64,000 bases of DNA from JAGNDO01 sp963704975. Lineage in GTDB: Bacteria > Chloroflexota > Anaerolineae > Caldilineales > Caldilineaceae. Position 1 is the stretch's first letter. The number at the start of each line of letters is the position of its first letter. The position numbers and the translations under genes are program-made. This document shows positions 47,844-56,096 of the stretch, one piece after another. A model generated the notes under the pieces. The model was given only the letters and a program-made list of their open reading frames with translations. It searched no databases and was not told where the DNA came from. The stretch covers positions 1-64,000 of the forward strand of contig CAVPIK010000014.1 in the NCBI GenBank assembly GCA_963704975.1, read 5' to 3'.

Positions 47844-49001
47844 ATGTCTGAGCGCTTATTGCGATCCTCGCGCTGGCATCGTCGCCCTTGGTTTGTCCTG
47901 TCCGTCCTGCTGTTGACTGTGGCGATTTTGGCCGGCTGTGGCGGTGCTCAAGCGGTGCCCACGCCCACGCCCACCAAGACGCCCGTGGGCACCGCGGCCC
48001 AGGTGGAGGAGGCGGCCACCGCCACCCCCATCCCCGCCCCGGCCACCGAGACCCCGATCCCGCCCACGGCCACGCCCCCGGCCAACATTGGCCCCTACAC
48101 CGGCTTGCCCGTGGCGGATGCGGCCCTGGCCCGGCGTTGGCCTCTCTTCATCTGTGTCAACAACGACCCCGTGGGACGTTCGGCCCACCGGGGATTGAGC
48201 CAGGCGGATCTGGTCTACGAGTACATCGTGGACGGCTTCACCATCACCCGCATCACGGCCATGTATCAGAGCCGGGATGCCCAGGTGGTTGGCCCCGTGC
48301 GCAGCGCCCGGTTGCCCAACATCTGGATGACCTATATGTATGACGGGGTCTTGGCCTGTTCCGGCGGCAGCGACGAAGTGCGTTATCTGCTCAAGAACGA
48401 GGTCGGCTTCCCCTATTTGGATGCGGATATCGACGACCCCTCCAACACCCGCTATTTCAACACCGAAGGCAGCGACTACCGCACCCGGCTCACCATCAGC
48501 ACCGAAGGGGTGCGCCGCTGGCTGACGGACAACGGGCTCAGCAAAGAATGGAGCGTGCCTGGTTTCCTCTTTAGCCAGGAACCCGGCCCCAATGCCGAAG
48601 GCCAGGCCACCGTGGTCTCCATCCCCTATCCCGGCGGCAATGGGGTGGAATGGCGTTACGATGCGGCCCAGGGCGGCTATCTGCGTTTTCAGGGCGGGCA
48701 ACAGCAGTTTGACCAAGCCACGGGCCAGCCCATTATCAGCCAAAACGTGGCGGTGATCTTTGCGCCCCACACGCTGACCGATATTGTGGAGGACAGCCTG
48801 GGCACCCGCAGCGTGGACATTCAACTTTATGACTTTGGCGACTTCCGCATCTTCCGGGACGGGCTGGTCTACGCCGGTACGTGGCGGGCAGACCCGGAAA
48901 ATCCGCCCCGTTGGTTTGGCCCCGGTGAGGGTATTGTGCCCCTCAAACCCGGCCAGACCTGGATTCAAGTGGTGCGAGACACGGATACGATCAGTTATTA
49001 G
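47844..49001 (+). CDS. DUF3048 domain lipoprotein (YerB-like)
   Basis: A 385-residue lipoprotein. The signal ends in AILAGC, followed by about 60 residues of Thr/Pro-rich linker. DUF3048 motifs: GLPVADAALARRWPLFICVNN, GLSQADLVYEYIVDGFTITRI, VGPVRSARLPNIW, CSGGSDEVRYLL and the C-terminal part with NVAVIFAPH and GTWRADPENPPRWF. The family is widespread in Gram-positive bacteria and Chloroflexota; function is unknown. ATG 47844 lies directly before the signal; an ATG at 47832 is also in frame. Confidence 0.85.
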   Translation: MSERLLRSSRWHRRPWFVLSVLLLTVAILAGCGGAQAVPTPTPTKTPVGTAAQVEEAATATPIPAPATETPIPPTATPPANIGPYTGLPVADAALARRWPLFICVNNDPVGRSAHRGLSQADLVYEYIVDGFTITRITAMYQSRDAQVVGPVRSARLPNIWMTYMYDGVLACSGGSDEVRYLLKNEVGFPYLDADIDDPSNTRYFNTEGSDYRTRLTISTEGVRRWLTDNGLSKEWSVPGFLFSQEPGPNAEGQATVVSIPYPGGNGVEWRYDAAQGGYLRFQGGQQQFDQATGQPIISQNVAVIFAPHTLTDIVEDSLGTRSVDIQLYDFGDFRIFRDGLVYAGTWRADPENPPRWFGPGEGIVPLKPGQTWIQVVRDTDTISY

Positions 49002-49007
49002 TAGGCG

Positions 49008-49060
49008 TTGGGAATAGGGATTGGGTGAGACCCAGTCCCCAATCCCCAATCCCCAATTTT
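49008..49060. repeat. Heptamer repeat (aatcccc family)
   Basis: Three copies of ccccaat and a short inverted arm (gattgggt/acccagtc) in the leader of the LysM gene. Confidence 0.6.
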
Positions 49061-49077
49061 CACAAAAGGTGGCGACC

Positions 49078-52000
49078 ATGACTATGCAATCAAACCTGTC
49101 CATTTCGGCGAAAACGCTCTTTTTGACCCTGGGCTTTGTCCTGGTGTTGGCCTTTGGGCTGATTGTGGCCGGGGCGGGGAGTGTACAAGCCCAAGGCCGC
49201 AGCGGCTATGAGTACACGGTTCAACCCGGTGATTCGTGGCCGGCTATCGCCAACTTGGTGAAGTTGAGCGTGGCGGATCTGCAAAGCGCCAACCCCCAGG
49301 CCGTGCGGGCCAACGGCTGGGTGACCATCGGCGAGAAGATCTTCATCCCCACCGCACCGGGGGCCGAGATGGTGACCCATGTGGTCCAATATGCCGAATC
49401 CTGGGGCAGCATCTCCCTGCAATATGGGGTGAAGGTGCGTCTGCTCCAGGGGGTCAACCCCAAATTGATGCGCTCGAACCAAGTCATCTATCGGGAGGAG
49501 AAAGTCTTGGTGCCGCCGCCCGCGGACATGGCCGGGTTGACCCAGACCGGTCAGGCCGCCCAGCCCACCCAGCCCACGGCTGCTCCCGTTACCGGCTTCC
49601 CCCTGGTTCCTGTCACCGCCACCCCCGCCCCGCCGGTTTCCGGAACGGAAGGGGTCACTGTGACCGAAACTGCCGGTATGACTGAGACCGAGACAGTGGT
49701 TGTCACCGAAACCGTGGCACCGATTGTCGAGACCGACCCCCTGATCGACCCCCTCAACCTCTGCCCGGGGGATTTTGCCCAACTGCCCGCTTACATGGAT
49801 GCGGTCTTGACGGCCTCGGCCAACGACCCGACCCTGCTGCGGGACCGGCTGGAGAGCTGTGGTCAATTGACCGGCGGCGAGTTCCTGGTGCAGGATCTCA
49901 CGGGCGATGGACTGGACGATCTGCTGGTGCAATATCTGAACCCCGACGGCGAAGCGGCCAATACACCGGGGGATCTGATCCTCTTTGCCGGGAGCGAAAA
50001 TGGCTTTGTCGAGAGCTTCCGGGCTAAAGCCGCCGGCCGGGTAGCCCTGTTGGCCACCCGAGACATCAACGAGGATGGTCTGCCGGATCTGGCCTGGATG
50101 GAGACAAACTGCGGTGCCAGCACCTGCTTTGGCACGGTCAACGTGCGCAGTTGGGACGGTGCGGCCTGGCAGGATTGGACCGCAGGCACCATTACCCTGG
50201 CCAATGCGGAGGTGGCTTTGCTGGGCGCCGAAGAGGGGGGCCAGGGAGACGCCCTGGTGTTGGTGGGCGGTGCCTTTGGCAGCGCCGGGGCCGGTCCCCA
50301 GCGTCAACGCACGGAGACGTGGGTCAGCGTGGATGGTGCGCCCTATGCCTTGGCGAACACTGAGTATGCGCCTAGCGACTGTCTCTACTTTGCGGTGATC
50401 GATGCCAACGCTACTTTCCTGAAAGAGTTGCCCGATCTGTCCGCCTCTACCGGCGTGGATGTGGCCGCTCTGTTGACGCCGGAACTCTATTTACAGGCTG
50501 TCAGTGATGGCAGCCTGAAAGCCTGTGGCAGCCGCGAGAACGAAGTGGATGAACTACGAGCCTTCAGCATCTTCCGGCTGGCGGTCTTCTCCGGCTATAG
50601 CGGAGATGCGGTTGCGGCTTCGGAGGTGATCGGTCTGCTGTCCGCTGATTACCCCGACAGCATCTATGATCGTTTGGGCCAGTTCTGGAACACGGCCTAT
50701 GTGGCGGCGGGCAACGATGCGGCCCAGGCCTGTCAGGCGGCCACGGTCTTTGCCCAAGAGAACCCGGAAAGCTGGCAGATCCTGGCCGACTTTGGCTATG
50801 CCAACCCCACCTTCTCGGCCAAGGACGTCTGCCCGGTCTTGGCATCTGCCCTGACCAACACCACTTTTGTGCCCGTCGTGGGGACTGCGCCGACTGACAC
50901 CGTCACTGCTACTGCCCCCATCACCACCACTGCCCCCGTCACTGTCCCCGTCACTGCCCCCATCACCGCCACGGAGACGTTGACCACGACGCTGCCTATC
51001 ACAGTCACCCAGGTCATCACCAGCGCTGCCGCGGTCGCTGAGACGGTCACTGAGACGGTCACCATTACCGTCAGTGACGGGCCAGGTACGAACAGCTCTG
51101 CCACGGACGGGGTTGATGTCCAGGCCACAGCCCAGCCCGCCCCGGAGCCCGCCCCGGAATCCACCCCGGCCCCAGTGCCCGAAGCGGCTCCGGCAACTGC
51201 CCCAGAATCTGCCCCCGAATCTGCCCCGGCAACTGCCCCAGAAGGTGTCTTGGCTCCTGATGCTGAACAGCCAACCTGCCCTACCTCGTTGGAAGCCTAT
51301 ATCGACGCCACGACCCAGGCCTTGGTCCTCTTTGAGGGCGATCCGCTGATTCTGGAGACCTGGCTGCGTCTGTGCGGTGCCATGACCGATGAGCTGGGGG
51401 CCGTGTTGGTGCAAGATCTCAACAACGACCAGATCGATGACTTTGTGGTCATGCCCGTGGTGATCAGCGATGCAGGACAGGGGCCCGGCGGTGCAGGGGG
51501 GATGGTTCTGGTCTATTATGGCAACCCGGATGGGGCCTACACCCTGGCCGTTGAGTCCGACACCCGAGGCTTGCCCGCCCCCTTGGCCCTGGCCGACATC
51601 AACGACGACGGCTTGCTGGACTTGGCCTGGACCATAGAGGGGTGCGGCGTTTCCTGTTTGACCCAAGTGCAGATCTTGAGTTGGAATGGGGAGGCGTATA
51701 CCACCGGGATCGAGCCGGGCGCAATGATGATCGAGGCCCAGATGCGCCTGGAAGCTGTGCCGGCAAACGCCCTTGGTCAAGGCCAGCAATTGGTGATGGT
51801 GGGCGGGGCCAACGGCACGTCCCAGGGTGGTCTGGATATCACCCATACGGAAGTCTGGCAAAGTGTGGATGGCTCCCCCTATGGTCGCATTGCCTGGACC
51901 TATGATCGAGAGAATAAGTTGAGCAATTGTCTGGGGCTGCGTCTGGTCGAGGCGGATGTGGCCTTGCAGGCTTCGCCGTTGATCGGCTATGAACCGGCAA

Positions 52001-52383
52001 TCCAGCTCTATCAACTGGCCCTGGCGGATGACTCCCTGGAGGCGTGCAGCATCATGGGCACGGCCGAGGCGGATGAGCTTTCCCTGTTGCGGGGACTGGC
52101 CGCTTTCCGGCTGGCCCAGACCCTCACGTTGAACGGGGAGGCCGACACGGCTGGCGGTATGCTGGCCGACTTCGCCGTCAGCGAGCCGAAGTCGCCTTAC
52201 TTGGACCTGGCAAAAACCTGGATGGACAGCTACGCCGCGGACGGTGATGTCACCGCCGCCTGTGAACCTGTCACCACAGCCCTGACCAAAAGCAAGCTGC
52301 TCTGGCAGATCACCGACAACTTTGGCAACAACCACCCCCCCCTGGCCGCCAGCCAGATCTGTTACGTAGTGCCTTCGGAATGA
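49078..52383 (+). CDS. Giant secreted LysM protein with duplicated FG-GAP-like modules
   Basis: A 1101-residue exported protein. A signal/membrane segment (FLTLGFVLVLAFGLIVAGAG) precedes two LysM domains: YTVQPGDSWPAIANLVKLS and VVQYAESWGSISLQYGVK. A Thr/Val/Pro-rich linker follows. Then come two copies of an about 330-residue module, starting LCPGDFAQLPAYMDA and CPTSLEAYIDATTQ; each has FG-GAP/VCBS-like segments (VQDLTGDGLDDLLVQYL, VQDLNNDQIDDFVVMPV, LALADINDDGLLDLAW), and a helical tail. The modules are joined by a long (P/A)(E/T)SAP-type linker. LysM should hold it to peptidoglycan or another glycan. Binding partners are unknown. The frame is intact. Confidence 0.75.
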   Translation: MTMQSNLSISAKTLFLTLGFVLVLAFGLIVAGAGSVQAQGRSGYEYTVQPGDSWPAIANLVKLSVADLQSANPQAVRANGWVTIGEKIFIPTAPGAEMVTHVVQYAESWGSISLQYGVKVRLLQGVNPKLMRSNQVIYREEKVLVPPPADMAGLTQTGQAAQPTQPTAAPVTGFPLVPVTATPAPPVSGTEGVTVTETAGMTETETVVVTETVAPIVETDPLIDPLNLCPGDFAQLPAYMDAVLTASANDPTLLRDRLESCGQLTGGEFLVQDLTGDGLDDLLVQYLNPDGEAANTPGDLILFAGSENGFVESFRAKAAGRVALLATRDINEDGLPDLAWMETNCGASTCFGTVNVRSWDGAAWQDWTAGTITLANAEVALLGAEEGGQGDALVLVGGAFGSAGAGPQRQRTETWVSVDGAPYALANTEYAPSDCLYFAVIDANATFLKELPDLSASTGVDVAALLTPELYLQAVSDGSLKACGSRENEVDELRAFSIFRLAVFSGYSGDAVAASEVIGLLSADYPDSIYDRLGQFWNTAYVAAGNDAAQACQAATVFAQENPESWQILADFGYANPTFSAKDVCPVLASALTNTTFVPVVGTAPTDTVTATAPITTTAPVTVPVTAPITATETLTTTLPITVTQVITSAAAVAETVTETVTITVSDGPGTNSSATDGVDVQATAQPAPEPAPESTPAPVPEAAPATAPESAPESAPATAPEGVLAPDAEQPTCPTSLEAYIDATTQALVLFEGDPLILETWLRLCGAMTDELGAVLVQDLNNDQIDDFVVMPVVISDAGQGPGGAGGMVLVYYGNPDGAYTLAVESDTRGLPAPLALADINDDGLLDLAWTIEGCGVSCLTQVQILSWNGEAYTTGIEPGAMMIEAQMRLEAVPANALGQGQQLVMVGGANGTSQGGLDITHTEVWQSVDGSPYGRIAWTYDRENKLSNCLGLRLVEADVALQASPLIGYEPAIQLYQLALADDSLEACSIMGTAEADELSLLRGLAAFRLAQTLTLNGEADTAGGMLADFAVSEPKSPYLDLAKTWMDSYAADGDVTAACEPVTTALTKSKLLWQITDNFGNNHPPLAASQICYVVPSE

Positions 52384-52387
52384 GCGG

Positions 52388-52498
52388 GTGAGCGGGTGAA
52401 GGGGTGAAAGGGTGACAAAAGAGGTGGGAGACAAGTGAGACTCGGGAGGCAACCTGCTTTTGTCTCCCGTCTCCCCCTTCACCCTTTCCCCGCTCACC
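52388..52498. repeat. Heptamer inverted repeat (gggtgaa family)
   Basis: Left ggtgagcgggtgaaggggtg and onward, right cccttcaccctttccccgct and onward, with inner gggagac/gtctccc arms. Close in sequence to 18161-18216. It separates the LysM gene from the convergent GT4 gene. Confidence 0.75.
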
Positions 52499-52502
52499 TT
52501 TA

Positions 52503-53519
52503 TCACCGACTCGTCACCACCGGCGTCCCCGCCTGCATGGCTTCGAGGACCATCATGCCGAAGCCTTCGTATTGGCTGGGGAAGAGGTAGCCCAGGGAGA
52601 GGGCGTAGAGGGCGGGCTTGTCGGCCTCGTCCACCCAGCCGGTGAAGATAATCTTGTCCGATAGCCCCAGTCCAACGGCCAGAGGTCGGGGGTCTGGGGC
52701 GAACTGTGTGGGGCGATGGGGCAGTTTGCCCGCGATCACCAACTTTACGTTGGGGTCGCCGCCTTTTTCCAGGAATCGTTTGTAGGCCAGAAGCAGAGTA
52801 TCCACATTTTTGCGGATGTCGAACCCCCCCAAATAGAGGAAATAGCGGTCGGGCAGGCCATATTTGGTCCGCACCTTGACCGCATCAAACGCTTGGGCAG
52901 CCGTCGCTTCCTGATTGGGGCCGTGATGCACCGGCGTGATGCGCTGGGCCGGGATGCCCAAGTGGGCGGTGATGTCCCGGGCGCTGGCCTGGCTGACCGT
53001 GAGGATGTGGGCGGCTCGCCGGGCGGTGGCGCTGACCAGCCGGGTATAGAGCCGGTTGAGCCGTCCGCCCCGATAGGCGGGCAATAATAGGGGAATCAGA
53101 TCGTGGATGGTGACGACCGTGGGCACTGGTTGCCACCAAGGCGCGGCCCAATAGGGCACCCACAGCAGATCCGCCCCCAATTTCCTGGCCATGCGTGGGA
53201 CGGTCACCTGCTCCCACCACAGCTTGGCCAAGTTTTTCGGTCCGAGTGGCAGGGCAACAGAGACAACGCGCAGGCGAGGCGAGGCGAGGCTGGGCTGGGC
53301 TCTGCCCGCAGGCAGCAGAACTATCCACTGGGCGGGGGATGCGTCGAGCAAGTGGGCCAAAAGATGATCGGTGTATTGGCCGCTGCCTGCATCGGCGCGA
53401 TCGACAAACCATCCGTTGACCACGACCACCTGGCTGGTTCCCGGGGGCTGGGGTGGGTGGCTGGCCGTCGGCGAACTATCTGGGGTGCTGGGCTGGCGCA
53501 GTTTGGAAGATTTGTTCAT
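52503..53519 (-). CDS. GT4 glycosyltransferase, C-terminally truncated
   Basis: A 338-residue GT-B glycosyltransferase. The N-terminal half has VVNGWFVDRADAGSGQYTDHLL and VTIHDLIPLL; the nucleotide-sugar half has YFLYLGGFDIRKNVDTLLLAY, KLVIAGKLPH and IIFTGWVDEADKPALYALS, then FPSQYEGFGMMVLEAMQAGTPVV with the EX7E motif. It stops right after GTPVVTSR, about 40-60 residues earlier than normal, so the final helices are missing. A tandem-oligomer inverted repeat begins 4 bases after the stop and may have replaced the end. It may still work, but activity is uncertain. Confidence 0.8.
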   Translation of the reverse strand: MNKSSKLRQPSTPDSSPTASHPPQPPGTSQVVVVNGWFVDRADAGSGQYTDHLLAHLLDASPAQWIVLLPAGRAQPSLASPRLRVVSVALPLGPKNLAKLWWEQVTVPRMARKLGADLLWVPYWAAPWWQPVPTVVTIHDLIPLLLPAYRGGRLNRLYTRLVSATARRAAHILTVSQASARDITAHLGIPAQRITPVHHGPNQEATAAQAFDAVKVRTKYGLPDRYFLYLGGFDIRKNVDTLLLAYKRFLEKGGDPNVKLVIAGKLPHRPTQFAPDPRPLAVGLGLSDKIIFTGWVDEADKPALYALSLGYLFPSQYEGFGMMVLEAMQAGTPVVTSR

Positions 53520-53559
53520 GCAGGCATCATAGCAAAGAGCCCTCTGGGCGCAAAACTTC

Positions 53560-53705
53560 AGCGCAGGTGGAGTAGGCCGGGTCGACCCGCTGCGGTTTCG
53601 ATACGCCGCCGAGACCTTGAGTGGTCAACGGATATCTCGGCGGCGGCTACTCAACCTGCGCTAGCTTCTCTAGTGCGGCTGCCCGGCGACTTTTGAAAAG
53701 CCCTG
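53560..53705. mobile_element. Non-autonomous palindromic element, copy C
   Basis: The right end (53639-53662) is identical to copy B; the left end (53560-53575) is degenerate. It keeps only the right arm of the inner palindrome of copy A (53585-53610) and the outer gacttttgaaaagccc end of copy B. It therefore looks like a decayed intermediate form. The 380-base gap 53520-53899 holds this element and a promoter. Confidence 0.75.
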
Positions 53706-53723
53706 GCAAAACTAAAGGTCTCG

Positions 53724-53752
53724 TTGACATCTCTACCGCCCTCACCTATACT
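53724..53752 (+). promoter_or_regulatory. Promoter of the H-NOX/kinase operon
   Basis: TTGACA (53724-53729), 17-base spacer, TATACT (53747-53752), with an about 145-base leader before the H-NOX ATG. Confidence 0.75.
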
Positions 53753-53899
53753 GACAGCTGTTCGTGCGGTTCGACGAGTCAGTTGGAATTTAGTTGCCCC
53801 ATGCCTCTGCGCAAACCTGCTGTGACAGACAAGTTAATACCTGGACTTATCTGAAATAACATCGTACACGACTACTAGCATCAGAACTGGGCGAATCCT

Positions 53900-54487
53900 A
53901 TGAAGGGTATGGTTTTTACAGAATTTTTGGAGATGGTGGACGAAACATTCTCGCCGGAGATGACCGACCATATCATTGACGCATCAGCTTTGATGACGGG
54001 TGGGGCCTACACGACCGTGGGCACCTACGACTACGGCGAAATGGTGCAGTTGGTCGGCCACCTCAGCACAAGGACTGGGATGCCGGTGGCTGATCTGATG
54101 CGGGTTTTTGGCCAGCATCTGTTCGGGCGCTTCTCTGTGCTCTATCCCAGCATGTTCACCGACATCCATTCCGTGATCGATTTTCTGAAGAAGATCGACG
54201 GCTATATTCATGTGGAAGTTCGCAAGCTGTATGCCGATGCGGAACTCCCCATCTTCTCCTTTGTGGAAGAAGAAAATGGACGCTTTGCGTTGACCTATCG
54301 ATCGAAGAGACCCTTTGCCGATCTGGCCGAAGGGCTGATCACCGGGTGTATGGCCCACTATGGCGAGAATTTGGTCATGCAGCGGGAGGATCTCTCGTCA
54401 CCCCCTGGCACCCATGCCCGGTTTGTTGTCTACCCCGCCGGTGGTTCTTTCGAGGAGGCACCAACCTCCCAAATTGCAACAGGGTAA
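53900..54487 (+). CDS. H-NOX heme-nitric oxide/oxygen sensor protein
   Basis: A 195-residue single-domain heme sensor. MKGMVFTEFLEMVDE is the family start. The proximal heme ligand is likely the His in FTDIHSVIDFLKKIDGYIH, and YRSKRP near residue 136 is the Y-x-S-x-R motif that binds heme propionates. The protein is about the family length (180-190). In many bacteria H-NOX binds nitric oxide and controls a histidine kinase encoded next to it; here the kinase gene follows after 9 bases. Confidence 0.92.
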   Translation: MKGMVFTEFLEMVDETFSPEMTDHIIDASALMTGGAYTTVGTYDYGEMVQLVGHLSTRTGMPVADLMRVFGQHLFGRFSVLYPSMFTDIHSVIDFLKKIDGYIHVEVRKLYADAELPIFSFVEEENGRFALTYRSKRPFADLAEGLITGCMAHYGENLVMQREDLSSPPGTHARFVVYPAGGSFEEAPTSQIATG

Positions 54488-54496
54488 GACCAGACT

Positions 54497-55540
54497 ATGA
54501 CCACACCCAGCACACCTGCCAAGCCCGATTCGCCCGAACCAGCGGACGCGGGCACAATTCAGCGCCTTGAGCGCCGGCTTCAACGGGAACGCCAGGCGCG
54601 CCACGAGGCCGAGTCGCTTCTGGAAAAGAAGAGCCTTGAACTCTATCAGGTCAATGGGGATCTGCGTCATCTTGCCGCGGAATTAGAGGAGCGGGTGGCC
54701 GACCGCACAAAGGAACTTCAGGCCGCCAACCAGCAATTGCAGGCCGAAATCGAAGCCCGTGGCCACACCCAATTGGCCCTGGAAGAGGCACGAGATACGG
54801 CAGAGAAGGCAAGCCGGGCCAAGAGCATCTTCTTGGCCAACATGAGCCACGAGCTGCGCACCCCGCTCAACGCCATCATCGGATACAGCGAACTGGTCTA
54901 TGAGGAGCTGTCCTACGGCGAAAACACGACCATGCGGGACGATGTCAACCATATTCTGACGGCAGGGCGCCATCTGCTCAATTTGATCAGCGACATCTTG
55001 GATATCTCAAAGATCGAAGCTGGCAAGGTGGTCCTCTTCCCGGAACCTTTTGCCATCTCTGAGTTGTTGGAGAGTGTGCAATCTACTTTTCTGCCCTTGG
55101 TGGCCCGCAATGGGAATCAACTGGTGATCGAAGCCGTGGCGGATATTCCCATGCAGACAGACAAGACGAAACTGCGCCAGGTCCTCTTCAATCTTATGAG
55201 CAATGCGGCCAAATTCACGGAGAACGGTGTCATCTCTGTGACCGCCAGCCCTAAGTTGGTCGAAAAGAACGGAACGGCCAGCCATTGGATCACCTTGACC
55301 GTCCAAGATACGGGCATCGGCATGACCCCTACCGAACTGGACCACATTTTTAAGCCATTTGATCAGGCGGATCGCTCCACGACCCAGAAATTTGGGGGCA
55401 CTGGCCTGGGGCTGACCATCAATCGCCACTTCTGCACCATGATGGGCGGCACGATTGATGTGGTCAGTTCGTCCGGTGTCGGCAGCACCTTCATCGTCGA
55501 TCTGCCTACCCATCTCCCCCCGACCCCAAGCACGGAGTAG
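54497..55540 (+). CDS. Soluble histidine kinase paired with H-NOX
   Basis: A 347-residue cytoplasmic kinase with no membrane helix. Residues about 12-95 form a coiled coil. The phosphoacceptor His is in FLANMSHELRTPLNAIIGY near residue 120. ATP-binding boxes are VLFNLMSNAAKF (N), DTGIGM (G1), FGGTGLGL (G2). It lacks its own sensor domain, so it should take its signal from the H-NOX protein encoded just upstream. No response regulator follows; the partner must lie elsewhere. Confidence 0.92.
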   Translation: MTTPSTPAKPDSPEPADAGTIQRLERRLQRERQARHEAESLLEKKSLELYQVNGDLRHLAAELEERVADRTKELQAANQQLQAEIEARGHTQLALEEARDTAEKASRAKSIFLANMSHELRTPLNAIIGYSELVYEELSYGENTTMRDDVNHILTAGRHLLNLISDILDISKIEAGKVVLFPEPFAISELLESVQSTFLPLVARNGNQLVIEAVADIPMQTDKTKLRQVLFNLMSNAAKFTENGVISVTASPKLVEKNGTASHWITLTVQDTGIGMTPTELDHIFKPFDQADRSTTQKFGGTGLGLTINRHFCTMMGGTIDVVSSSGVGSTFIVDLPTHLPPTPSTE

Positions 55541-55583
55541 CCCCCACCCACTCGCCCATTCACCCCGTTTGCCCCATCCCCGG

Positions 55584-55847
55584 TCATCCTGACCCCAGCA
55601 GACCCGTCACGATCTGAAGCAGCACCAACAGCAACACACTCCACGCCATCAACTCCGGGGCGCGGGATTTTGACTTGGCCTCCGGCTTGACCCCGGCGTG
55701 CTCCAGCGCGCGGATCACCTTGCGGTTGGCCCATAGCTCCAGCCGTAGCCGCACCATCTGCACGGCAAGCAGGGCGATGACGGCAACGGCCAGGATCAGG
55801 AGGAGGGCGTAGGGTCGGCTCGAACGGTGACATTGGGGATCTCCCAT
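55584..55847 (-). CDS. Small two-helix membrane protein
   Basis: An 87-residue protein of unknown function. Helices near 14-35 (LLLILAVAVIALLAVQMVRL) and 67-85 (AWSVLLLVLLQIVTGLL) enclose a basic loop. It has a strong promoter of its own. It is convergent with the kinase gene. Confidence 0.55.
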   Translation of the reverse strand: MGDPQCHRSSRPYALLLILAVAVIALLAVQMVRLRLELWANRKVIRALEHAGVKPEAKSKSRAPELMAWSVLLLVLLQIVTGLLGSG

Positions 55848-55881
55848 TGGGTTAGTGTGCGTATTACACAATCTTGAAGAA

Positions 55882-55910
55882 AGTGTATCATATACACAAA
55901 CCTATGTCAA
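55882..55910 (-). promoter_or_regulatory. Promoter of the small membrane protein gene
   Basis: Minus strand: TTGACA (55905-55910), 17-base spacer, TACACT (55882-55887). Confidence 0.7.
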
Positions 55911-55920
55911 TCCCCAATTT

Positions 55921-56096
55921 CAACGTTCGTAGTAGGCGCTTTAGCGCCCGGATTCGGTGTTAAACTGAGATTGGTTTGAAACCTACGCTTTTGCGCTCTG
56001 GCCCGGTCCGTGACCGGGCTGGACATGCAAAAGTGTAGATCCCAATCTGATTCTCGTTTGGCATAGTCCGGGCGCTAAAGCGCCTACAAACGTTAT
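55921..56096. repeat. Nested palindromic intergenic repeat
   Basis: Outer arms gtaggcgctttagcgcccgga and tccgggcgctaaagcgcctac are near-perfect complements. Inside are gattgg/ccaatc arms, ctacgcttttgc/gcaaaagtgtag and a central cccggtccgtgaccggg hairpin. No coding sequence. Confidence 0.75.
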
